NCBI RefSeq assembly: GCF_032842945.2
Contig: NZ_CP146606.1
Span: 124,001-188,000, forward strand
Source of the DNA: Roseovarius sp. W115
GTDB taxonomy: Bacteria > Pseudomonadota > Alphaproteobacteria > Rhodobacterales > Rhodobacteraceae
Reading direction: 5' to 3'
Length of the DNA: 64,000 nucleotides
Shown here piece by piece: positions 37,534 through 46,734 of the stretch; the stretch's first letter is position 1; every line of letters starts with the position of its first letter. Both the position numbers and the translations under genes were made by a program. The notes beneath the pieces were generated by a model. That model was not told the origin of the DNA and did not search any database. It saw only the letters and a program-made list of their open reading frames with translations.

Positions 37534-37728
37534 ATGCTGACCGTATCCACCCGCCGCACACATGCAAACGCCACGGCACGCCGTGCCTCGCTTGCTGATA
37601 TGTTCGCCGTCTACCGTGAGCGCCGCGCATTGTCGCGCCTCGATGACCGCGCGCTGAGCGACATTGGTCTGACACGCGAAGAAGCGGAATTTGAAGTAAA
37701 CCGCCCGATCTGGGACGTGGCGCGCTAA
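37534..37728 (+). CDS. DUF1127 small protein
   Basis: A 64-residue basic protein with the DUF1127 core RERRALSRLDDRALSDIGLT followed by REEAEFEVNRPIW. Some short DUF1127 proteins in alphaproteobacteria take part in RNA turnover and phosphate or carbon control; the role here is unknown. GAAAGGATATACCC gives a strong ribosome binding site. A terminator follows 38 bases later. Confidence 0.93.
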   Translation: MLTVSTRRTHANATARRASLADMFAVYRERRALSRLDDRALSDIGLTREEAEFEVNRPIWDVAR

Positions 37729-37766
37729 AGAATGCAGCGTCGGATCCAAGACATCAAAACAAAGCG

Positions 37767-37800
37767 AAACGCGTGAAATCATGAATTTTTCACGCGTTTT
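37767..37800 (+). terminator. Rho-independent terminator after DUF1127 gene
   Basis: AAACGCGTGAAA pairs with TTTCACGCGTTT around a loop of about nine bases and ends in TTTT. The stem is symmetric enough to serve both directions. Confidence 0.85.
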
Positions 37801-37886
37801 GCTCCATGTTACAGCGTCGGTTCGTCGCAAAGCGCTGTAAAAGACGCTATCAGAGTATTTCTGTCAATTTTTCGCCCCAGAATTGC

Positions 37887-37915
37887 TTGAAAAGCCCTTC
37901 AACCTTACCGATATT
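37887..37915 (+). promoter_or_regulatory. Candidate sigma-70 promoter of Bax-inhibitor-1 gene
   Basis: TTGAAA (37887-37892) and GATATT (37910-37915) are spaced by 17 bases. A start point near 37922 would leave a leader of about 45 bases before the ATG at 37967. Confidence 0.4.
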
Positions 37916-37966
37916 AGAACCAAGGTCCGTGATGGACTTTGTTTGGGACACTTATCGGAGGCTTTA

Positions 37967-38686
37967 ATGGCTGAATTCGAAACGATCCGGACGTCAACTG
38001 GCGCGCGTACGGCTGAGATCGACGAAGGTCTACGCGCCCATATGAACAAGGTCTACGCGACCATGTCGATCGGCATGGTGCTGACCTTTGCGGCGGCCTG
38101 GGCGGTTGGCAACAACGCGGCGCTGATGAACACTTTGTTCACTGGGTTTACCCGTTACATCGTAATGTTTGCACCGCTGGTCATGGTTTTCGCCTTTAGC
38201 GCCATGATCAACAAACTGTCTGCAGCTGCGGCGCAACTGTTCTTCTACACCTTCGCGGCGGTGATGGGTGTGTCGATCTCGTATATCTTCGTGATCTTCA
38301 CAGACTTCTCGATTGCACAGGTCTTTCTGATCACGGCGATTGCATTCGCGGGTCTGTCCCTGTGGGGCTACACCACGAAGAAAGATATCTCCGGCTGGGG
38401 TAGCTTTCTGATCATGGGTGTGATCGGCCTGATTGTGGCGTCGATTGTGAACCTCTTCATTCTGTCAAGCGCAGTGATGTTCGCCATCTCGGTGATCGGC
38501 GTGCTGATCTTTGCGGGCCTTACCGCATACGACACACAGCAGATCAAGAACACGTATCTCGCTCATGCGCATAGTGGCGACAGTGAGTGGCTTGGCAAAG
38601 CGGCCATCATGGGCGCGCTGAACCTCTATCTCGACTTCATCAACATGTTCATCTTCTTGCTGCAACTGTTGGGCAATCGCGAGTAA
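37967..38686 (+). CDS. Bax inhibitor-1/YccA family membrane protein
   Basis: A 239-residue inner-membrane protein with seven hydrophobic segments. Family parts are HMNKVYATMSIGMVLTFAAA, FFYTFAAVMGVSISYIF, ISGWGSFLIMGVIGLIVASI and FAGLTAYDTQQIKNTYL, with GALNLYLDFINMFIFLLQLL at the end. Relatives act as pH-sensitive calcium leak channels or interact with FtsH. GGAGGC lies six bases before the ATG at 37967. Confidence 0.95.
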   Translation: MAEFETIRTSTGARTAEIDEGLRAHMNKVYATMSIGMVLTFAAAWAVGNNAALMNTLFTGFTRYIVMFAPLVMVFAFSAMINKLSAAAAQLFFYTFAAVMGVSISYIFVIFTDFSIAQVFLITAIAFAGLSLWGYTTKKDISGWGSFLIMGVIGLIVASIVNLFILSSAVMFAISVIGVLIFAGLTAYDTQQIKNTYLAHAHSGDSEWLGKAAIMGALNLYLDFINMFIFLLQLLGNRE

Positions 38687-38708
38687 GCGAACTGCGACAG
38701 TCAAATTT

Positions 38709-38738
38709 AAAGGCCGGTCTTATTGGACCGGCCTTTTT
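38709..38738 (+). terminator. Rho-independent terminator after Bax-inhibitor-1 gene
   Basis: AAAGGCCGGTC pairs with GACCGGCCTTT around a short loop and is followed by TTTTT. It starts 22 bases after the stop codon. Confidence 0.92.
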
Positions 38739-38764
38739 CTTTGTGCGACCTGAGGTATATTGCG

Positions 38765-39382
38765 TCAGGATCTTGCAGAAAAACAATGGTTCTCGTTCAC
38801 CGTCATTCGATGCACTTTTCTCGCCTTGTCACCCATAACGGCACGCACGCCTGCAGCACCGCGCTGTTTATGGCGGTGGATATACATGAAGCGTGCGAAT
38901 AGGCACACAAAAGGCGTGAGCAGTCCCGCGTCGATTTCCAGATAGTCTGTCCAAACAGAGCCAGTGCGGGATGGTTTGACGTCGACGCGGTGCTTCCACG
39001 AGCGGACATCCCGGTTGCCTTCCTTGGTGATCAAGACCCGGTCAACGGGGTTCACACAGTCTATCCGGATATTGTAGTTCGCATACCGAAACAGCTTAAG
39101 TATGCGGATATCGGTAGTGTAGGTTTTGCCTTGTTCCATGCGACTGGCGGGCAGATTTTTATACGACGCGATACGTCGCGTGACATGCATCACATCGGCG
39201 AAGCTACTGGCGCGGGCGAAGAGCGCGTCCGGATCTTCGCGGTAATGCGCCTTGACGAGAAGGTTAACAGGCTCACCTGGTAGTCTGTTTTCGACCTGGC
39301 CAGACCCTATCAATTCCCGCCGCAAATTCGGAAATATGAAGTACCCAATCTGAGGTGCATACTTTTTAATCAGCCCACTCAT
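38765..39382 (-). CDS. SRPBCC-like (START/polyketide cyclase fold) protein
   Basis: A 205-residue protein. The central part has the strand pattern of SRPBCC ligand-binding proteins: HYREDPDALFARASSFADVM, then DVKPSRTGSVWTDYLEIDAG with LLTPFVCLFARFMYIHRHKQ R at the end. The last motif (long helix plus YxxRHKQR-type end) is typical of uncharacterised members. Ligand and role are unknown. GGAAGTGAG precedes the ATG. Confidence 0.75.
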   Translation of the reverse strand: MSGLIKKYAPQIGYFIFPNLRRELIGSGQVENRLPGEPVNLLVKAHYREDPDALFARASSFADVMHVTRRIASYKNLPASRMEQGKTYTTDIRILKLFRYANYNIRIDCVNPVDRVLITKEGNRDVRSWKHRVDVKPSRTGSVWTDYLEIDAGLLTPFVCLFARFMYIHRHKQRGAAGVRAVMGDKARKVHRMTVNENHCFSARS

Positions 39383-39531
39383 AACTCACTTCCAAACACA
39401 ACGGGTCTTTGGAAGACACTTGCGAGAGAATTGGGCTGAATTCGGGCTGAATCCGGCTATTTTTCCACTAATTTTACAATGTTTGAAAACAAACTGTTTT
39501 CAAAGCACTAGGGGGTAGCGTGGATGTTGGA

Positions 39532-40092
39532 TCAAACTGAGCCAGGGTTTTGCCGGAAAGACATAAAGTGTCGCCGCCAATCCTTGACCTTCCGCAGCCC
39601 CAAAAGACTTAGAACAGCGCCAAGCAACAACGCCAATGGCGCCGGTAACGGTACGGGCGCCGGAGCTGTGATCGTGTATTCACCCGCGCTTGTGACTGTG
39701 CCGGGAATACCGCCTTCCAGCGGAAAGATCGCATAGAGCGGCGGAACAACACCGGGATCAACCGAATCTTCAAGCGACAGAATGCAGGACAAGGCCGCAC
39801 AGCCCGGTCCCGCCACAGAATTCAGGATGGAAGCTTCTGTGGAGCCGTTGCCACGAATGTCATTGTCCACTGCATTATAGACTGGGGCGGAGACACCCAT
39901 GCCAAGAGTGTCAAACGTGACCCCGCCCAAGGTGATGTTAAAGCTCGACAGCAACCCGCCCACTTCGGGTGCATCAAACATGCCTGTGACACCGGCAATT
40001 TCGATGTCAAAGGTGACTGTGGCGGCATGTGCTGTTGGTGCAAGGGCGAAAGCAGCTGCAAAACACGCAGCTTTTGTGGCTGAATTGAACAT
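39532..40092 (-). CDS. VPLPA-CTERM secreted protein
   Basis: A 186-residue protein with a Sec signal peptide (MFNSATKAACFAAAFALA, cleavage near AHA-AT) and a C-terminal sorting signal: PAPVPLPAPLALLLGAVLSL LGLRK. This is the VPLPA-CTERM type (PEP-CTERM group), recognised by an exosortase and often found on exopolysaccharide-linked surface proteins. The middle is a beta-rich domain with GGVTFDTLGMG and one likely disulfide (CAALSC). The motif is followed by a tail of about 20 residues, longer than usual. No exosortase is in the window. Confidence 0.88.
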   Translation of the reverse strand: MFNSATKAACFAAAFALAPTAHAATVTFDIEIAGVTGMFDAPEVGGLLSSFNITLGGVTFDTLGMGVSAPVYNAVDNDIRGNGSTEASILNSVAGPGCAALSCILSLEDSVDPGVVPPLYAIFPLEGGIPGTVTSAGEYTITAPAPVPLPAPLALLLGAVLSLLGLRKVKDWRRHFMSFRQNPGSV

Positions 40093-40221
40093 ATCAAAAT
40101 CCTAAAAAAAACTAAGCTAATGTCGAAAATGTCTCACAGCTTCCTAGTTCGGTCAAATGCACTTGCATGAACACCAAGAATGAACGCAGGCAGAGCGACA
40201 TCCCGAAATACCGGCCACAAC

Positions 40222-40249
40222 AAAAAAAGCCGCGCCTTTCGGGCACGGC
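40222..40249 (-). terminator. Rho-independent terminator after rpmG
   Basis: On the minus strand GCCGTGCC pairs with GGCGCGGC around CGAAA, followed by seven T. It lies 27 bases after the rpmG stop codon. Confidence 0.88.
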
Positions 40250-40276
40250 CTTTCCAAAACTCAACAAAGGCTGATC

Positions 40277-40444
40277 TTATTTGATCTTGCCTTCTTTATA
40301 TTCAACATGCTTGCGCGCGACCGGGTCGTATTTGCGCACAACCATCTTCTCGGTCATGGTACGGGCGTTTTTCTTGGTGACATAGAAATGCCCCGTATCC
40401 GCGGTCGAGTTCAGGCGGATCTTGATCGTGGTCGGCTTCGCCAT
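40277..40444 (-). CDS. rpmG: Ribosomal protein bL33
   Basis: A 55-residue large-subunit protein: [20 protein letters not shown], then [20 protein letters not shown], then [11 protein letters not shown]. It has no Cys pairs, so it is the zinc-free form. GCAGGAGAGACAAA precedes the ATG. An in-frame extension to 40492 is not used. Confidence 0.97.
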   Translation of the reverse strand: MAKPTTIKIRLNSTADTGHFYVTKKNARTMTEKMVVRKYDPVARKHVEYKEGKIK

Positions 40445-40547
40445 TTTGTCTCTCCTGCAGCAGGGCGATGGACACCCCGCGAAATGCGTCATGAAGCCTG
40501 CCTTTTAACGGTGGCGGGCTTCGTGTCAACCGGATTCTAGCGGCGGA

Positions 40548-41156
40548 TCAGTTCGACGTAACGCGCGTTGGCATGCGGTAGAAATGATGAACACCGATGG
40601 TCGTGGTGCGCGGGAATTTCCGCGCCCAGCGCGGATTTACCGCTTTGGTGTGGTAATGCGTCGCCCCATCCGTCAAATCACGCGGCGCGCCGTTCTGCAT
40701 CATGACCTGCGCCACCTTGCCAACACGCTTGTATGTCTTGGGCTCATTGATGACCTCTTTGTAGCCATCACAGGTGTAGGTGAACTGGCACTGATACTTG
40801 CGTCCTGTGCCCTGGTTTACGACACCACAGATCGTATCCGGAAAAGTCGCGCTGTCCACGCGGTTCAGGATCACCTCGGCCACGGCGAACTGACCTTTGA
40901 CGCTTTCACCGCGCGCCTCGAAATAGATCGCCTCGGCGAGACATTCCCATTCGGCATCGCCGCCCTTGAACGTTTGATCCTCGATCCAATCCTTGGTGTA
41001 GGAAATGTCAGTTCTAAATTCATCCACGTTCACAACAATCGAGCTCGGGATTGAGCTCAGCACACGGTGGTTGTGCGCAGAGAAATTGCCTGCATCCGGT
41101 TCGGCATATCCAGCCGTACCAAATGCCATCAGCGCAAGCGCCGTCAGCTTTTTCAT
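40548..41156 (-). CDS. Cell wall hydrolase (SleB-like)
   Basis: A 202-residue protein with a signal peptide (MKKLTALALMAFGTAGYA) and a Hydrolase_2/SleB domain: WECLAEAIYFEARGESVKGQ (catalytic Glu in IYFEARGE), FAVAEVILNRVDSATFPDTI, and ATHYHTKAVNPRW. Such enzymes act as lytic transglycosylases on peptidoglycan. Two or more Cys (CGVVNQGTGRKYQCQFTYTC) suggest disulfides in the periplasm. Confidence 0.93.
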   Translation of the reverse strand: MKKLTALALMAFGTAGYAEPDAGNFSAHNHRVLSSIPSSIVVNVDEFRTDISYTKDWIEDQTFKGGDAEWECLAEAIYFEARGESVKGQFAVAEVILNRVDSATFPDTICGVVNQGTGRKYQCQFTYTCDGYKEVINEPKTYKRVGKVAQVMMQNGAPRDLTDGATHYHTKAVNPRWARKFPRTTTIGVHHFYRMPTRVTSN

Positions 41157-41325
41157 CTTAGCCCCCAGGTCTTTCCAGGCCGCAATTCGGCCTTATTTCA
41201 CGGCGCATATAGGAAAAATAAGGCTTTCGGTCTAGTCCGGCCTCGGCACATTTCCGCCACAAAGTAATAAATGGAAGGCTATTGACCTCAGATCTTGGCA
41301 AATCTGGCGCCTGGCGACGTATTGT

Positions 41326-43866
41326 CTACGTAACCCTGTCTTTTACCGCCAACTGTGCGGCAGCAAGTCGCGCCACCGGAACCCGGAAAGGTGAGCATGA
41401 AACGTAGTCAAACCCCGCATTTCGGCAAAATGCGATTGATTCGGGGTTGCCGCCGTGCTCGCCACAAATGGACAGAGTCAACTCTGGCGCGGCCTCTCTG
41501 CCCCGTTTGGCCCCAATCTCAAGGAGCTCGCCAACCCCGTCCACATCCAGCACGTGAAACGGGTCTTCGGGATAGACACCCTGCTGCACATAGGCCGACA
41601 TGAAGCGCCCGGCGTCATCGCGGCTCAGGCCATAGGTCATCTGTGTGAGGTCATTGGTTCCAAAGCTGAGGAATGAAACGTGCTGCGCAATCTCATGGGC
41701 GCGCAACGCCGCGCGTGGTGTCTCCACCATCACACCCAGTCGGTAGGTGAACTCGCTGCCCGTTTCGGTGCGCACAGCCGCGGCCACGGCATCCACGCTT
41801 TTCTTGACCAGCTCGACCTCGCGCATGGCAGAGACCAGCGGGATCATGATTTCAGGCACCACCGCCTCACCGTCATGGCTGGCCTCGACCGTGGCCTCAA
41901 AAATCGCCCGCGCCTGCATTTCGTAGATTTCAGGAACGGCGATGCCCAGGCGCACGCCGCGCATGCCCAGCATGGGGTTGTATTCGTCAAGCGCCTCGAC
42001 CCGCTCTGTGACGTCTGCCACGGGCAAATCCAGCGCCTCGGCCAGCTCGCGAATGCCGTCGCGGTCTGAGGGCAGGTATTCATGAAGCGGCGGATCAAAG
42101 AGACGAATGCAGACCGGGCGCCCCTGCATGATGCGGAAAAGATCGGTGAAATCGGCGCGCTGCATGGGCAAAAGCACTTCGAGCGCTGAGGCGCGGTCTT
42201 CGCTTGAGTCCGCAAAAATCATCTCGCGAATGGCAATCAGGCGGCTGGGATCCACGAACATATGTTCAGTCCGGCACAGGCCAATGCCCTGCGCCTTGAA
42301 GTTTTGCGCCACAAGCGCGTCTTCGGGCGTGTCGGCATTGGCCCGCACTTCGATGTCACGGGTGGTATCCGCCCACTCCATCAATGTCCTGAAACTGTCA
42401 TCACGCGCGGCCTCCAGCATGGGGGGCTCACCGGCGAGCACCTCGCCACTGCTGCCATCGATGGTGATCATGTCACCGGCCTTGAACATCCGACCGTCTG
42501 GAAACACAAGCCGCTTGCGCTTGGTCTGGAACGTGATGTCGTTGGCCCCGACCACACAAGGTTTGCCAATGCCCCGACCAATCACGGCGGCATGGCTGGT
42601 GATCCCGCCGCGCTCTGTCAGCACACCAGCAGCGGCATGCATGCCACGAATGTCTTCTGGGCTGGTCTCGCGGCGCACCAGAATTGTCGCCTCGCCTTGT
42701 GCATCAGCGGCCTGCGCATCAGCGGCGGTAAAGACAATCTTGCCAGAGGCAGCGCCAGGGCTTGCGCCAATGCCGCGCGCCAGCTCATCACGCGGCGCTT
42801 CGGGGTCAATCTGGCGGTGCAAAAGTTCATTCAAGGCGCGCGGCTCGATCCGCATGAGCGCCTCTTCGCGGCTGATGATGCCATCCTCGGCCAGCGCCAC
42901 GGCAATGGACACTGCCGCACGTGCACTGCGCGCGACGCGCACGCCATCAAGGAGGTACACCTTGCCGTCCTCTATGGTGAACTCCGACTGCATCTCTTCG
43001 CGCAGCTTTTCGCGCATGAGCTTGGTGTAGGTCTTGAGATCGGCAAATGCTTCTGGTGCCATCTCCTGAAGCGACGGGCCACGGTCATCTTTTTGCAGGA
43101 AAACCGCATCTTTCTCTTGGTTGAGCGCCTCACGTCCCTGGCTCTGGCTCAGATAGCGGCCCGTGCATTGCCGCGCGCCGGTGTCCGAGTTGACCAACTG
43201 CATCACACCTGAACCGCTCACGCCCGTGCCAAGCCCCAGCGCCATTTCCTGCACCACAAGGCCAAGTCCCGCATCCGCAGGCGCGCCCTTGGCCTGCCGC
43301 AAAAGCCGTGCTGTCGTGCCCTGCCAGGCCCGTGCCATGGATTTGAGCACTTCCAGAAGCTGCGCGCCGGTATCTTGTGGAAACGCCTCTTCGATGTCTT
43401 CTTCATAGGCGGCCAACGCCTCGCCCAAGGCCTCAACCGGGTCGTCCGAAAGGTCGTCAAAAAGATCGGGATCGACCCGCGCAACATGAACCGAATAAGA
43501 TTGCACGAAGCGCAGATAAAGATCCGCAGCGGCGGCTTTACCCAATCGATCAGACAACTCGACATAGCGCGCGTCATTCATGCCGATGTTCAGAATTGCG
43601 CCCGGCCCGCCCCAATCAGGGTCTTCCGATGAGGGCCGCACACACAGCACCGCCGAGTCGCCGAATGGCTGAAGAAGGGCTGACATGTCAGGGGTTTCGC
43701 CCGCCGCAATCGCGTTCACCGCGTCAAAAGACAGCGCCACGGTCCTCGGCACGGGCAGCTCCAGCCGCACAAGGCGTTGCAGGCATTTTGCCCGTCCGCC
43801 ATGGGTGCTGGCCGCCATGGGCGCACCCGGCGTGATCAGAGTGATATTCGGGTCGTTTTGCTGCAC
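41326..43866 (-). CDS. Pyruvate phosphate dikinase-like PEP-utilising enzyme, divergent ATP-grasp half
   Basis: An 846-residue protein with PPDK layout. The phosphohistidine domain is intact (GIGASPGAASGKIVF, then TERGGITSHAAVIGRGIGKP with His near residue 420). The C-terminal PEP/pyruvate barrel is also intact: LGMRGVRLGIAVPEIYEMQA, VMVETPRAAL, SFGTNDLTQMTYG and SICGEHGGNP with the catalytic Cys near residue 800. The N-terminal half aligns in order with the ATP-grasp domain, but typical motifs are changed: PGGPGAILNIGMND-like GGPGAILNIGMND instead of SMPGMMDTILNLG, GSGVMQLVNSDTG instead of TGVAFTRNPSTG, and KVYLLDGVRVAR instead of the QTR region. ATP use is therefore doubtful. I chose the GTG at 43866 with AAGGA nine bases upstream; a GTG at 43887 is also possible. 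Confidence 0.82.
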   Translation of the reverse strand: MQQNDPNITLITPGAPMAASTHGGRAKCLQRLVRLELPVPRTVALSFDAVNAIAAGETPDMSALLQPFGDSAVLCVRPSSEDPDWGGPGAILNIGMNDARYVELSDRLGKAAAADLYLRFVQSYSVHVARVDPDLFDDLSDDPVEALGEALAAYEEDIEEAFPQDTGAQLLEVLKSMARAWQGTTARLLRQAKGAPADAGLGLVVQEMALGLGTGVSGSGVMQLVNSDTGARQCTGRYLSQSQGREALNQEKDAVFLQKDDRGPSLQEMAPEAFADLKTYTKLMREKLREEMQSEFTIEDGKVYLLDGVRVARSARAAVSIAVALAEDGIISREEALMRIEPRALNELLHRQIDPEAPRDELARGIGASPGAASGKIVFTAADAQAADAQGEATILVRRETSPEDIRGMHAAAGVLTERGGITSHAAVIGRGIGKPCVVGANDITFQTKRKRLVFPDGRMFKAGDMITIDGSSGEVLAGEPPMLEAARDDSFRTLMEWADTTRDIEVRANADTPEDALVAQNFKAQGIGLCRTEHMFVDPSRLIAIREMIFADSSEDRASALEVLLPMQRADFTDLFRIMQGRPVCIRLFDPPLHEYLPSDRDGIRELAEALDLPVADVTERVEALDEYNPMLGMRGVRLGIAVPEIYEMQARAIFEATVEASHDGEAVVPEIMIPLVSAMREVELVKKSVDAVAAAVRTETGSEFTYRLGVMVETPRAALRAHEIAQHVSFLSFGTNDLTQMTYGLSRDDAGRFMSAYVQQGVYPEDPFHVLDVDGVGELLEIGAKRGREAAPELTLSICGEHGGNPESIAFCRNAGFDYVSCSPFRVPVARLAAAQLAVKDRVT

Positions 43867-43955
43867 TGCGGCGTTTCCTTCTCGCACGCAGCATAACTAT
43901 GCTGATTTAATAGGCAAGAGGTGTCAGGCGGAATAGACAGAGTGTCTCTGTCCGC

Positions 43956-46205
43956 CTAGCCCTCAAGCTTGCGCAGGTCTGCGGCTTGTAGGCAAATCTC
44001 TCGGATTTTATGAAGCAGATTCAACCGATTGCGGCGCAGAATTTCATTGTCCGAGTTGATCTGCACCGCCTCGAAAAACGCATCAATCGGCCCGCGCAGA
44101 TCGGCCATGGCGGCCATGGCAGTGGTGAAATCTTCTTCTTTGCTGGCTTTGGCGATCTTCGCATCTGCCGCATCGAGGGCGGCAAAGAGGGCTTTTTCGG
44201 TCTCGTCCTCGGCGAATTTCGGGTCCGCGCCAAAGGAATACTCCACGCCATCCTTTTCCTCGGCCTGGGTGAGAAGGTTGTCGGCACGTTTGAACCCCTG
44301 AACGAGGTTTTCACCGTCTTCGGTGGACAGAACCGCCTGCAAGGCCCGGGCGCGTTTCACCAGAAGGGCCAGATCATCATTACCCTCCATCGCGATACAG
44401 GCGTCGATCACGTCATGACGGATGCCTTCGTCGCGCAAGAACACTTTGAGACGGTCGTGGAAGAAGGCGAGGAGGTCAGAGCCAGGATGAACGATTTCGT
44501 TGAAGTTTAAATTAAGCGCGAAAAAGGGTTTGGATGTGCCTTTGAGTTTACGTTCCTCAATTATTGCACTACGCAGTTCTTCAAGTTCTGGGGCGCTGAG
44601 TCCAAGAAACGAAGCCGCTGTCTTTTCCTGTTCATGGAAATCCTGTTGTATTTCGAAGGACAGCTTTGATTCATATGGACTGTAACAATACAGCAAAATA
44701 TCCAATAAGCTGGCCCTTAGATCATTTTCGATCAAAAGCCGTATTACTCCAAGTGCGGCACGTCGTAGAGCAAATGGATCCTTCGACCCGGTGGGTTTTT
44801 CACTAACCCACCAAAACCCTGCCAACGTATCGAGCTTATCGGCCAAAGCCACAGTGACCGACACAGGCGCAGTCGGCACGGCATCAGACGGCCCCAGCGG
44901 CGAGTAATGTTCTTCACAGGCGGCAGCAACCTCAGCGGACAGACCCGCTGCTTCGCTGTAATACCGCCCCATAAGCCCTTGAAGTTCAGGGAATTCGTAG
45001 ACCATTTCAGAGCTGAGATCGGCCTTGGCCACGCGCGCCGCCTGCTCTGCCGCATCAGCATCCACGCCGGTCACATCGGCCAACTCCCGCGCTAGCATGG
45101 CAATCCGCTCAATCCGCTCCGCCTGAGACCCCAGCTTGTTGTGGAAGGTCACGGATTTCAGGCTCTCCAGCCAAGGTTGCATTTGATCGCCCTTAGCAAC
45201 GCGCAGGTCATTCTCCCAAAAGAACTTCGCATCCGACAGCCGCGCGGACAGCACCTTTTGATTGCCCGCCAGAATGGTCGCCCCGTGATCCGCCGTCTCG
45301 CGATTGGCCACGGTGATGAAGCGCTCGATCCGCCCAGTCTTGGGGTTCTTCACAGAAAAGAACTTCTGATGCTCTTTCATCGACGTCTGCAGCACCTCGG
45401 GCGGCAGGTCGAGGAACTCTGCGTCAATCTCACCCATCAGCACCACCGGCCATTCCACAAGGCCCGCGACCTCGTGCAGCAGCCCCTCGTCCTTGACCAC
45501 CTCAAGCCCGGCGGCAAAGGCCTGATTGGTGGCGTCCTGCCAGATGGCGCGCGCGCGTTCCTCGGGGTCCAGCACCACATAAGCGCGCTTGAGCTTGGCG
45601 GTGTAATCCTCGAAAGACGTTACAGAAAATATATCTGGCGCCATGAACCGATGGCCGCGTGTGGTGTCGCCCGAGGCGATGCCGTCCACATCCAAACCCA
45701 CCACCTGCGCCTCGCCCGCATCATCCGTCAGAATACACAGAATGCTGTGCAAAGGCCGCACCCAGCGCAAGGACCCTGCCCCCCAGCGCATGGATTTAGG
45801 CCATGGAAAGTTGCGGATCGTATCCTCTAGCACTTCGGCAATGATTTGCGCCGCAGGACGACCCGGCTTGGTGATCTTGGCGAAGTAAACCTGGCCCTTT
45901 TTCTCGTCACGGATTTCCAGATCGTCTTTGGTCAGCCCTGCGCCGCGCAGGAATCCTTCAATGGCCTTTTCCGGCGCATCAACGCGCGGGCCTTTGCGTT
46001 CTTCGCTCAAGGTGGGGCTTTCAGCCGTCAGCCCCTCAACCGTCAGCGTCAGCCGCCGCGGTGTCGCAAACCCCGCCGCCGAGGCATAGGTCAGCCCCGC
46101 CTCGACCATCCCGTCGGTCATACGTTTCTTCAGGTCGTCCGCCGCCCGCGCCTGCATACGCGCCGGGATTTCCTCGGAGAAGAGTTCGATCAGAAGATCA
46201 GGCAT
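43956..46205 (-). CDS. glyS: Glycyl-tRNA synthetase beta subunit
   Basis: The tRNA-binding subunit of the bacterial alpha2-beta2 GlyRS, 749 residues, normal length for alphaproteobacteria. The start MPDLLIELFSEEIPARMQ is the family start. It continues with FPWPKSMRWG, VRPLHSILCIL, KEHQKFFSVKNPKTGRI, FVTVANRE-like FITVANRETAD and ALADKLDTLAGFW. The C-terminal part has the anticodon-binding-like domain with FFEAVQINSDNEILRRNRLN. AAGGATACTGACCG precedes the ATG. It comes after glyQ and a small membrane protein gene. Confidence 0.97.
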   Translation of the reverse strand: MPDLLIELFSEEIPARMQARAADDLKKRMTDGMVEAGLTYASAAGFATPRRLTLTVEGLTAESPTLSEERKGPRVDAPEKAIEGFLRGAGLTKDDLEIRDEKKGQVYFAKITKPGRPAAQIIAEVLEDTIRNFPWPKSMRWGAGSLRWVRPLHSILCILTDDAGEAQVVGLDVDGIASGDTTRGHRFMAPDIFSVTSFEDYTAKLKRAYVVLDPEERARAIWQDATNQAFAAGLEVVKDEGLLHEVAGLVEWPVVLMGEIDAEFLDLPPEVLQTSMKEHQKFFSVKNPKTGRIERFITVANRETADHGATILAGNQKVLSARLSDAKFFWENDLRVAKGDQMQPWLESLKSVTFHNKLGSQAERIERIAMLARELADVTGVDADAAEQAARVAKADLSSEMVYEFPELQGLMGRYYSEAAGLSAEVAAACEEHYSPLGPSDAVPTAPVSVTVALADKLDTLAGFWWVSEKPTGSKDPFALRRAALGVIRLLIENDLRASLLDILLYCYSPYESKLSFEIQQDFHEQEKTAASFLGLSAPELEELRSAIIEERKLKGTSKPFFALNLNFNEIVHPGSDLLAFFHDRLKVFLRDEGIRHDVIDACIAMEGNDDLALLVKRARALQAVLSTEDGENLVQGFKRADNLLTQAEEKDGVEYSFGADPKFAEDETEKALFAALDAADAKIAKASKEEDFTTAMAAMADLRGPIDAFFEAVQINSDNEILRRNRLNLLHKIREICLQAADLRKLEG

Positions 46206-46208
46206 CGG

Positions 46209-46733
46209 TCAGTATCCTTGCGGCGGTTCGGGGCAGCCTTCGGGCGCGCGATTGCCGTCAAAGACAACCTCGCCGCAGGCATTGATCTGTTGCCAGGCAT
46301 AGCCACGGCCATCGTCGGTCACAACCACCACGCGGTCGATGCCATATTGGATGTTTTCCTGCCCCAGAAAGGCCAGTGCGCTGCCATCCTCCAGCGCGCC
46401 GCCGATGGCTTCGGCATCGAAACACTCAAACCAGCCCGGCGCGGTCAACGGCTCGGCGTCTTCGTAAATCTGGTAGGTTTCGGTCAGGGTGGCGAGGCTC
46501 ATCTCGGTTGTAAAACAAGCGCGGTAGCGAATGGGAGAGCTTGTGGCGTCAATCGCTTGAAAACCCTGGTAAAGAATGGGTTCTGGGGCGGCCTCAGCAA
46601 GGCGCGTCAACTGGACATCATCGGTGCCGGTTGGTGTCACTTCTTCGTAGAAATGATAAACCTGCAGATAATACATCGCCGCGCCCGCAATAAGCGCGCA
46701 GAGCAAGATGGCGATGCCCAAAACCTTTCCCAT
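46209..46733 (-). CDS. Uncharacterised single-pass membrane protein between glyQ and glyS
   Basis: A 174-residue protein with one N-terminal membrane anchor (MGKVLGIAILLCALIAGAAM YYLQ), then a periplasmic domain with YRACFTTEMSLATLTETYQI, GWFECFDAEAIGGALEDGSA and DRVVVVTDDGRGYAWQQINA CGEVV. Four or more Cys could form disulfides. It starts 1 base after the glyQ stop and ends 3 bases before glyS, so it is co-transcribed. Orthologues with this position seem usual in Rhodobacteraceae (I believe DUF6446). Function unknown. Confidence 0.88.
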   Translation of the reverse strand: MGKVLGIAILLCALIAGAAMYYLQVYHFYEEVTPTGTDDVQLTRLAEAAPEPILYQGFQAIDATSSPIRYRACFTTEMSLATLTETYQIYEDAEPLTAPGWFECFDAEAIGGALEDGSALAFLGQENIQYGIDRVVVVTDDGRGYAWQQINACGEVVFDGNRAPEGCPEPPQGY

Positions 46734-46734
46734 C

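Noticed and set aside
42107..43212. Long plus-strand frames opposite the PPDK-like gene
   Set aside because: Both are shadows of the coding strand, where catalytic His and Cys motifs are visible.
43867..43955. Possible extra gene between glyS and the PPDK-like gene
   Set aside because: The gap is under 90 bases and holds only the leader of the PPDK-like gene.
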